Source of the DNA: Chloroflexota bacterium
GTDB taxonomy: Bacteria > Chloroflexota > UBA6077 > CF-72
NCBI GenBank assembly: GCA_019247135.1
Contig: JAFAPL010000063.1
Location: forward strand, 1-14,668
DNA length: 14,668 nucleotides
Direction: 5' to 3'
Shown: positions 9,598 through 14,668 of the stretch, one piece after another
Layout of the letters: each line of letters begins with the position of its first letter
Numbering within the stretch: the stretch's first letter is position 1
Position numbers and translations under genes: made by a program
The notes under the pieces: generated by a model
What the model saw: the letters and a program-made list of their open reading frames with translations, nothing else
What the model was told of the DNA's origin: nothing
The model's database searches: none

Positions 9598-10488
9598 CTA
9601 CGACGGCAAGTGAAGCACGGCGTCGAAGGCGGCAACCACGCGGCCGCCGACTTGAATCGCGTGCGCCTTCCCATCGCGTAACTGGAGCCGCATATGAATG
9701 AGACTCGGGCGTCCCATCTTGTTGCCTTGCAAGCTGAGCAGTTCGATGGGATCGGCGAGCTTCACGAGTTGGTGCTCAGCCACGTACGCAGCGAGCGGCC
9801 CGCTCGCAGAGCCCGTCGCCGGGTCCTCGCCGACGCCGAGGGCCTGACTTCCTAGCATTCGCGAGTAGACGCGATTTGGGCCGCGTTCGAGGTCCGGCGC
9901 GAACACGAACACACCGCTGGCCTCGCCCGAGCTGATCTGTGGGATGCTTTCCACCGCGGGCTGGACCCGGTCGACGGTGCCAGGGTCACGCACTGGGACG
10001 TACAAAAAGCTCGCTCCCGTTGAGCCGATCAGCAGCGGATGATCATCGAGCAGATCAACCTCCTGGAGCCCGAGCGCAGCGGCGACGGTCGCCCGGTTGT
10101 CGAGTGGAGCGCTCCATTCGGGGTCGCGGTGCTGCATCCATACGGTCTCGCCTTCGAGCGTCACGGGCACTGGCCCAACGCCCTCTTCCAGGCAGAACTC
10201 GCGGCCGAGGTCGGGACGGCGACGCGAGATGGCCCAGGCAGTGCCCACCGTGGGGTGTCCGGCGAACGGCAGCTCGCGGCGAGGCGTGAAGATGCGCACA
10301 CGTGCTGCGCAGTCCGGTCGGGTCGACGGAAAGACGAAGGTTGTCTCGGAGATGTTCATCTCGAGGGCAATGGCTTGCATCTGGGCATCAGATAAACCGT
10401 CGGGCTCGAGAAAGACGGCAAGCTGATTGCCGCCGAACACCCGGTCGGTGAAGACGTCGACCTGTTCGAATGGATAGCTGCGCGGCAT
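9598..10488 (-). CDS. PhzF family isomerase/epimerase-like protein
   Basis: A 296-residue protein of the PhzF family, which has the diaminopimelate-epimerase fold with two pseudo-symmetric halves. Motifs: VDVFTDRVFGGNQLAVF (10-26), EMNISETTFV with the catalytic-type Glu48 (PhzF Glu45 equivalent), RIFTPRRELPFAGHPTVG (65-82) and GVGEDPATGSASGPLAAY. Length is typical. The family isomerises or acts on small amino-acid-like or aryl substrates; there are no phenazine genes nearby, so a phenazine role is not supported and the substrate is unknown. The ATG at 10488 has no ribosome binding site, but a -10-like TACGCT ends 7 bases upstream, suggesting a leaderless message separate from the ABC genes upstream. 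Confidence 0.93.
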   Translation of the reverse strand: MPRSYPFEQVDVFTDRVFGGNQLAVFLEPDGLSDAQMQAIALEMNISETTFVFPSTRPDCAARVRIFTPRRELPFAGHPTVGTAWAISRRRPDLGREFCLEEGVGPVPVTLEGETVWMQHRDPEWSAPLDNRATVAAALGLQEVDLLDDHPLLIGSTGASFLYVPVRDPGTVDRVQPAVESIPQISSGEASGVFVFAPDLERGPNRVYSRMLGSQALGVGEDPATGSASGPLAAYVAEHQLVKLADPIELLSLQGNKMGRPSLIHMRLQLRDGKAHAIQVGGRVVAAFDAVLHLPS

Positions 10489-10495
10489 GCAGGCC

Positions 10496-10523
10496 AGCGT
10501 ACCATCTAACCTGCGAAATGCAA
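10496..10523 (-). promoter_or_regulatory. Candidate leaderless promoter of the PhzF gene
   Basis: On the minus strand TTGCAT (10523-10518), a 16-base spacer and TACGCT (10501-10496). The -10 ends 7 bases before ATG 10488. The -35 match is weak; the -10 fits TAnnnT. Confidence 0.45.
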
Positions 10524-10538
10524 TTCGGTGGTGATTAC

Positions 10539-10577
10539 GCCGAGGCCGGGTTGGGCCTACGACGTTTCAGCCTCGGC
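10539..10577 (-). terminator. 8-bp inverted repeat after the ABC operon
   Basis: GCCGAGGC (10539-10546) and GCCTCGGC (10570-10577) are perfect inverted copies with a 23-base loop, starting 6 bases after the permease stop. No T tract follows, so it may be a Rho-assisted or RNA-stabilising 3' hairpin between the ABC operon and the PhzF gene. Confidence 0.45.
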
Positions 10578-10583
10578 CAGGGC

Positions 10584-11441
10584 TCACAGATCGCGCCGCG
10601 AGAAGACCAGCATGGCTCCAACCAGCAGCATGGCCGGATACACCAGACCCCACGCCACCAGGAACGGCGTCGGGGGTGCGTTGGCGAGGATCGGCATGGC
10701 CCCCCGTAGCGCGGTCGACGCAGCGAGAATGCTGGCCGGCTGAACGAAATACGAAGCGCTGCGCCACAGGGCGTCACTCGGGATGAAAAACGCGACGCTC
10801 GTGCCAAGGTTGAGCATATCGTCGTTGCCCATGACACCGCCGAGCACCTCGATGATGCCGCTCAGCCACCCCAGTCCGAACAGCGTGAACGCGACCGCGC
10901 CGTTTGTCAATGTTGGCAAAAAGGTGCTGCCAAGCAAGCTAATGGTCAACAGGAACAATGCCGACATAATCATCAGGGCAATGGCTGAGACCGGGTCGGT
11001 CGCTTGATAGCCGCCAATGACATCGGCGATCAGCATCACCATGCCAGCCATGACGGCAACGTACACAGCGATCAGCGCCGCGTACGCCAGCCATCGGCCG
11101 AGAAGGAACTGCCAGCGGCGCATCGGGCGCGCGAGCAAAGCCAGCAACGTGGCGTTATCGACTTCACTAGAGATGGCGCCAACCGAGAGAAAGAGCGCAA
11201 GAACACCAGACAGCAGATTGACGATGTAGATGCTCGACAAGGCGAGACTCGCCATGGCAACACCTACCAGTGCACGACTGCGTGCACCAGTGATGGCTTC
11301 GGTGCCGCGCTCCTGCGCAAAGTTGTACGCAACCGCGAACAGAATCAAGTAAACAACGCTCACCACGATCGCGGCCGGTATCAACCGACGACTCAATGCT
11401 TCTTTCAAGGTCAAGCGTGCGACGCGCAGTGTCTTTTTCAC
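10584..11441 (-). CDS. ABC-2 type transporter permease
   Basis: A 285-residue integral membrane protein that would form the channel for the ATPase encoded just before it. A basic N-terminus (MKKTLRVARLTLKEALSRR) precedes a first helix (about 21-41). Further hydrophobic segments lie at about 58-90, 115-143, 151-175, 180-202 and 259-280. After the second block, SSEVDNATLLALLARPMRRW (91-110) is the characteristic E-x-x-x-x-T-x-x-x-L-L-A-x-P stretch of ABC-2/NosY-like permeases that couples to the ATPase. The GTG start overlaps the ATPase stop as GTGA, a 4-base overlap typical of translational coupling. Export of an unknown substrate or membrane stress resistance would both fit. Confidence 0.92.
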   Translation of the reverse strand: MKKTLRVARLTLKEALSRRLIPAAIVVSVVYLILFAVAYNFAQERGTEAITGARSRALVGVAMASLALSSIYIVNLLSGVLALFLSVGAISSEVDNATLLALLARPMRRWQFLLGRWLAYAALIAVYVAVMAGMVMLIADVIGGYQATDPVSAIALMIMSALFLLTISLLGSTFLPTLTNGAVAFTLFGLGWLSGIIEVLGGVMGNDDMLNLGTSVAFFIPSDALWRSASYFVQPASILAASTALRGAMPILANAPPTPFLVAWGLVYPAMLLVGAMLVFSRRDL

Positions 11442-12421
11442 AGATCGCCGCCGTGCACGAGGCTGAGAAATACATCTTCGAGTGATTGCTGTACTGGAGC
11501 TAACGCGAGGATGCGATAGCCCGCGCGCGGGAGCACGTCGGCGATCACGGACGCCACGCCCGCGTCGGTGACCGCCAGGCGGACTCGCGTTGCGTCCGCG
11601 TCGACTGGCGATCCGAAGCGTGAGAGTATGTTCAGCAGCTCGCGATCGACCCGATCGAGGTGCAGCTCCAACTCTGGTGTGCCCCCAACGAGCTCATCCA
11701 GTCGACCGGTCTGGACGACACGGCCACGGTCCACGATGGCGACGCGATCGCACACCAGCTCGACCTCACTCAGCAGGTGCGAGTTCAGGAAGACCGTCAT
11801 GCCACTCGCGCTGAGTGCGCGGATCAGGTCGCGCACCTCGCGGCGGCCGATCGGATCGAGCGCCGAGGTAGGCTCGTCCAGCAAGACCAGCCGCGGCTCA
11901 TGCAGGATTGCCTGCGCCAGGCCGATGCGCTGCAACATGCCTTTCGAATAGGTGCGCAAGCGATCGCCGCCGCGGTCGGCCAGGCCGACCAGGCGCAACA
12001 CTTCGGGAATCCGACGCAGCCGGTCATCTCGGGACAGGTCGGCGAGGTCGGCGTGCAGCTCCAACAGCTCGCGGCCGGTCAGCCAGTCCTGAAAACGGAA
12101 GGTTTCAGGAAGATAGCCAACGTGCCGCCGCGCTTCCGGAGAGCTCGCCGGGACATCGAAAATGCGGACCTGACCAGCTGACGGTCGGACCAGGCCGAGG
12201 AGGATCTTGACGGTGGTCGTCTTGCCCGCGCCGTTCGGCCCGAGAAAGCCAAAGACCTCAGCGGGCTGCACCGTCAGCGAGAGATCATTGAGTGCGACCG
12301 TTCGGCCGTAGCTTTTGCTGACATGCAGCAGCTCGATCGCTGGCGCGACCGGGCTGCGCACCTCGCTCGCGGTCGGCGGGGCGTGCGGTCTAGTGGAGAC
12401 TGCCTGCAACGGACTGGACAT
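11438..12421 (-). CDS. ABC transporter ATP-binding protein
   Basis: A 327-residue ATPase subunit. All nucleotide-binding motifs are intact: Walker A GPNGAGKT (61-68), Q-loop replaced by the YLPE form (103-106) common in ABC-2 exporters, signature YSKGMLQR (158-165), Walker B RLVLLDEP (177-184) and the switch His215 in LNSHLLSEVE. The C-terminal 80 residues form the DUF4162-like tail seen in this class (ending APVQQSLEDVFLSLV). The ATG at 12421 lies 32 bases inside the end of the upstream gene; a GTG at 12361 is an alternative that would remove the overlap and still precede the ABC fold. Forms an exporter with the permease downstream. Confidence 0.95.
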   Translation of the reverse strand: MSSPLQAVSTRPHAPPTASEVRSPVAPAIELLHVSKSYGRTVALNDLSLTVQPAEVFGFLGPNGAGKTTTVKILLGLVRPSAGQVRIFDVPASSPEARRHVGYLPETFRFQDWLTGRELLELHADLADLSRDDRLRRIPEVLRLVGLADRGGDRLRTYSKGMLQRIGLAQAILHEPRLVLLDEPTSALDPIGRREVRDLIRALSASGMTVFLNSHLLSEVELVCDRVAIVDRGRVVQTGRLDELVGGTPELELHLDRVDRELLNILSRFGSPVDADATRVRLAVTDAGVASVIADVLPRAGYRILALAPVQQSLEDVFLSLVHGGDL

Positions 12422-13262
12422 CGCTGGCTTTCAGCCCGTAACCCGCCACTCCCAGCGTCTCGGCGCCATTTCCGGCTTGCCAGATGAGCGCGCTGGCGAT
12501 CCCGGTGTTGTCATTCAGGATGATGCCGGACCCGCCGAAGGCGCCAGCCACTGAAGCTGACTTCCAACCCGCCTTGTCTGTCGGCACGCCGAGCGGAATG
12601 GTGTCCTGCCAGTTGGATAAGGCAGCCAGCTGTGAGGCGGTGTCTCGCGACAAGGTCGGCAACGTGAGCAGATAGTTGCGGAGCTCGTTCGGGTCGACGG
12701 TGCTGGGCGAGACATCGATCTCGAGCTGTCCTGCCTGGGCTACGTACAGGCGGCCCGCGCCGCCATACTCGACGAGCGCGACAGCGGGAAAATTCGCGGT
12801 CAGGCTCACGCCGTCGTACTGCGCCGGCAACGTCATATTCGAACCTGACTGGCGAAAGTACGCGTCCGCCTTGCTCTTGCTGAAGGTGATACTCATGCCC
12901 GAGGCCGCGATTGCCTTCACCTGGGTGGGCGTGTGATCGATGCCACTGGGAAAGGTTGACGGTTGAGCGAGGCTGAGACCGGTGACCGACTGCGCCTGAG
13001 CGACGCTGCTCACGTTATTCAAGCCCCGCGGCAATTTTCCGCTGACCGTGCCAAGCTGTTGAAGCTCGTCGAATGCAGCCTGGGCGTTCTTCAGGTGGTT
13101 GACGTCGGTTGAAATGCCGTGCACCTGGTTGCCGCGGAGCAGAACAAGCAAGGCAGCCGCGGCTGCCTGTCCTTGCGGCAGCGCGAACAACGCACAGACA
13201 AGCGCGAGTGCAGCCAGGCCGAACATCGCCGGTCGGCGAGCGAAGAACCGAGCTATGGGCAA
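12390..13262 (-). CDS. Membrane-anchored extracytoplasmic protein, anti-sigma outer-domain-like
   Basis: A 290-residue protein that I cannot place in a named family. Residues 1-12 are basic (MPIARFFARRPA), followed by a hydrophobic stretch (13-42) that may be an uncleaved anchor or signal peptide. The rest is a soluble, serine- and alanine-rich region. The arrangement of AQSVTGLSLAQPSTFPSGI (90-108), LPTLSRDTASQLAALSNWQ (201-219), TIPLGVPT and a final segment with ALIWQAGNGAETLGVAGYG (258-276) resembles extracytoplasmic parts of DUF4367/anti-sigma-like proteins, but the zinc-binding N-terminal domain of anti-sigma factors is absent. TTG 13262 is chosen because it supplies the basic n-region; ATG 13226 is the alternative. 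It overlaps the ABC ATPase gene, so it probably works with that transporter as a sensor or partner. Confidence 0.75.
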   Translation of the reverse strand: MPIARFFARRPAMFGLAALALVCALFALPQGQAAAAALLVLLRGNQVHGISTDVNHLKNAQAAFDELQQLGTVSGKLPRGLNNVSSVAQAQSVTGLSLAQPSTFPSGIDHTPTQVKAIAASGMSITFSKSKADAYFRQSGSNMTLPAQYDGVSLTANFPAVALVEYGGAGRLYVAQAGQLEIDVSPSTVDPNELRNYLLTLPTLSRDTASQLAALSNWQDTIPLGVPTDKAGWKSASVAGAFGGSGIILNDNTGIASALIWQAGNGAETLGVAGYGLKASDVQSVAGSLH

Positions 13263-13270
13263 GCGCCCAG

Positions 13271-13276
13271 AGCTTA
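13271..13276 (-). promoter_or_regulatory. Candidate -10 element of the ABC operon
   Basis: On the minus strand TAAGCT ends 8 bases before TTG 13262 and fits TAnnnT. No -35 is evident and there is no ribosome binding site, as in the other leaderless candidates in this window. Confidence 0.35.
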
Positions 13277-13348
13277 GAGCGCGCGTGTGTCGGGTTCGTA
13301 TCTGTGGCAGGTGTAGATCCGGTCGAGCTACGGCCCAACCCGATGAAG

Positions 13349-13831
13349 CTAAGGTGCGCGGGCCAGATGAGATTCAGTTTGAGAGAGGCTGCTCGCGGCA
13401 TCCTCGAGCCAGGCCAGGCCGACCTGCACGGGGCCCATCATGTAGTCAATCCACCCGGATGCGCTCTCTGGACGTGGTGCCTGGGCAACTTCCCGCTGCA
13501 AAGGCGTGACGGCGTGGTACCCCGCTCGCCAGTACTGTCGATCCGCCGCATCGCGTGTGCACGGACAGATAGCGAGGATGCGACCGGCCGTGATGTGGAC
13601 CGCGTAGTGCAGGCGGTTGCCCCTGTCCAGCACCCAGCCCGCGCGGGAGCGAAGGGTCGTGTATTGAGCTGGGGCGTCGTTCAGATCGGCGACGGCAAGC
13701 GCGCCCAGCGACACCGCACCCAGACAGCCGACCAGACACACCGCCGCCAGGGCGCGCCGCAACCCACGCGGCGTCCGCCAGGTGGCGGACCGCGGAAAGG
13801 TGGTGCTTCGAAGAGCGTCGAATCTGATCAC
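13349..13831 (-). CDS. Small single-pass membrane protein (hypothetical)
   Basis: A 160-residue frame with no recognised family. A basic N-terminal stretch (about 8-26) precedes one hydrophobic helix (about 27-47, ALAAVCLVGCLGAVSLGALA), then a polar region with CPC and several tryptophans, probably outside the membrane. Third codon positions are strongly GC-rich, as in the surrounding genes. The GTG start at 13831 is preceded at 13854-13849 by TATCAT on the minus strand, a possible -10 with a 17-base gap to the start. It lies 86 bases upstream of the anti-sigma-like gene on the same strand, so it may belong to that operon. Longer plus-strand frames overlap it but lack a hydrophobic or conserved feature. 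Confidence 0.55.
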   Translation of the reverse strand: MIRFDALRSTTFPRSATWRTPRGLRRALAAVCLVGCLGAVSLGALAVADLNDAPAQYTTLRSRAGWVLDRGNRLHYAVHITAGRILAICPCTRDAADRQYWRAGYHAVTPLQREVAQAPRPESASGWIDYMMGPVQVGLAWLEDAASSLSQTESHLARAP

Positions 13832-13969
13832 GAGAGCGGGCCAGTCGGATGATAGGCAGAGTCAGCCTCGGGCGGCATGGATCGCATCGCCCGCGTTGGG
13901 CGCAAAGCTTGCGGTGGTGAAAGAGGAGCGCCTGGAGGGGACTAAGCCAAGATCTTCGCAGTAATTGTT

Positions 13970-14374
13970 TTGGCCGCCGTTACGGAGCGGATTGCGGAAC
14001 ATTTCGCCACTGGAGCGACCTGCTCGACGCTCGCGTCCGAACGACAGAATCTGCGGGTGAGCCGGTCAGTGTCGGTTTCGGCCAGTTGCTCGCCGCGTGC
14101 TCGCAGTCTCACGACGCCGCTGACCAGCCGGTTGAGCCTGTATAGGCTGCCTGAACTGGACCGGCATCAGCCGCGGCCGCGCGGCGCAGATCGAGCGCGA
14201 GGCGCGCCAAAATGGAACAGCGTCCGGGCGATCAGTTGTGATCGGCAGTTTGACCAGCTTCACGCAAACGCGTGCACCTGGGCCGAACCATTCTCGTGGC
14301 TGGCCGCGATTGCTGGAGTCATTCTCGCGCTTCTCGCGCTGATCGTGGCGCTGATCGCTGCGAAGCTTGCATGA
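13970..14374 (+). CDS. Possible small protein with C-terminal membrane helix (uncertain)
   Basis: An open frame of 134 codons from a TTG. The last 27 residues (after FSW) are a clean membrane helix: LAAIAGVILALLALIVALIAA. The first 90 residues are arginine- and serine-rich with no family likeness, so the true start may be internal or this may be a decayed gene. Its end overlaps the next small frame by 8 bases. If it is not a gene, the stretch from 13832 to 14366 holds nothing I can identify. Confidence 0.3.
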   Translation: MAAVTERIAEHFATGATCSTLASERQNLRVSRSVSVSASCSPRARSLTTPLTSRLSLYRLPELDRHQPRPRGADRARGAPKWNSVRAISCDRQFDQLHANACTWAEPFSWLAAIAGVILALLALIVALIAAKLA

Positions 14375-14594
14375 CCAGCTCGTCATCGTACGGGCCGATC
14401 AATTGCGCATCGCCGACGCGCTGACGCGGCGGCCGAGTCTCGAGGTGGGGTTCGCCGCACCGCGTCAGGAGGCGCCGCGTATCGCGCAGGTCGACGCCCA
14501 CGCGCCACCGACCGTGACGTTCGAGACCATTACATCCATCACGATGGCCGACACACCCGCTATGGACTACACGGCCCGTGTGCACCTGGACTGA
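14367..14594 (+). CDS. Possible small protein (hypothetical)
   Basis: A 75-residue frame from a TTG that overlaps the previous stop. Third positions are almost all G or C, which supports coding. No family is recognised; the sequence has no membrane helix and ends in a threonine-rich segment (TVTFETITSITMADTPAMDY). No ribosome binding site is seen, so translation would need coupling with the frame before it. Confidence 0.4.
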   Translation: MHDQLVIVRADQLRIADALTRRPSLEVGFAAPRQEAPRIAQVDAHAPPTVTFETITSITMADTPAMDYTARVHLD

Positions 14595-14597
14595 GAG

Positions 14598-14619
14598 TTG
14601 TACCGACACCTTGTACAAT
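14598..14619 (+). promoter_or_regulatory. Promoter and possible operator of the antitoxin gene
   Basis: TACAAT (14614-14619), a five-of-six match to the -10 consensus, ends 8 bases before ATG 14628. It is part of the palindrome TTGTACAA (14611-14618), and a half copy TTGTAC lies 13 bases upstream (14598-14603). Such repeats over the -10 fit self-repression by an antitoxin. Confidence 0.5.
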
Positions 14620-14627
14620 GCTGACGC

Positions 14628-14668
14628 ATGATCGAGGTCAGCTACTCAGAAGCACGCGGCCGTCTCGC
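14628..14668 (+). CDS. Phd/YefM-type antitoxin, N-terminal fragment (cut by window edge)
   Basis: Only 13 codons are present: MIEVSYSEARGRL. This matches the beginning of Phd/YefM antitoxins (V-S-x-S-E-A-R-x-x-L), whose N-terminal fold binds the operon's own promoter. A toxin gene of RelE or Doc/PIN type would be expected directly downstream, outside the window. The start is well supported by the promoter 8 bases upstream. Confidence 0.6.
   Translation, partial: MIEVSYSEARGRL

Noticed and set aside
9598..10488. Phenazine biosynthesis gene
   Set aside because: PhzF-family proteins are widespread outside phenazine pathways and no other phz gene is in the window.
13109..13852. 247-codon plus-strand open frame
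   Set aside because: Covers the minus-strand membrane protein and the start of the anti-sigma-like gene. Composition is low-complexity arginine/glycine/proline without any hydrophobic or conserved segment.
14066..14618. Minus-strand open frames opposite the two small plus-strand frames
   Set aside because: Arginine-rich, no recognisable features, and poorer codon third-position pattern than the plus-strand 14367-14594 frame.

Overview
The window is GC-rich bacterial DNA, densely coded on both strands, with GTG and TTG starts common and few strong Shine-Dalgarno sequences. A DUF2851 gene, a YfhO-type membrane protein end, a stand-alone proline dehydrogenase, a DUF402/DUF92 pair and an extracytoplasmic protein resembling anti-sigma-factor outer domains together suggest a member of the Chloroflexota or a close relative. 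This is an inference from gene content and was not tested by any search. No tRNA, rRNA, CRISPR array, transposase or phage gene was seen.

Left part (1-4204). The window opens inside a large YfhO-family membrane protein, followed after 8 bases by proline dehydrogenase. A hairpin separates these from a divergent pair of small paralogous CxxC zinc-ribbon proteins (1647-2012 minus, 2230-2454 plus). The minus-strand member also has an AT-hook-like basic tail. The plus-strand member ends at a good intrinsic terminator and faces a DUF2851 gene (2589-3995 minus) that carries four degenerate 33-bp repeats. Upstream of that gene are three 12-bp tandem repeats and a possible terminator for pheA.

Centre (4205-9597). 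pheA (chorismate mutase-prephenate dehydratase-ACT) is divergent from a tight four-gene operon: ligA, tag, DUF402 and DUF92. The four genes are separated by 4, 0 and 3 bases. The operon joins DNA ligation and alkylation repair to a probable nucleotide phosphatase-like protein and a membrane protein related to isoprenoid-phosphate kinases. A long-range inverted repeat lies where it converges with the next gene.

Right part (9598-14668). On the minus strand, reading right to left, are a small membrane protein, an extracytoplasmic anti-sigma-like protein, an ABC ATPase and an ABC-2 permease. The last three overlap by 32 and 4 bases and look like one export or sensing module. A PhzF-family enzyme follows, with its own promoter. 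The far right is poorly defined: two small overlapping plus-strand frames, then the first 13 codons of a Phd/YefM-type antitoxin cut by the window edge.

A recurring signal is a -10-like hexamer 7-9 bases before a start codon, at pheA, the PhzF gene, the anti-sigma-like gene and the antitoxin. This suggests leaderless transcripts. It also argues for a pheA start 53 codons inside the longest open frame.
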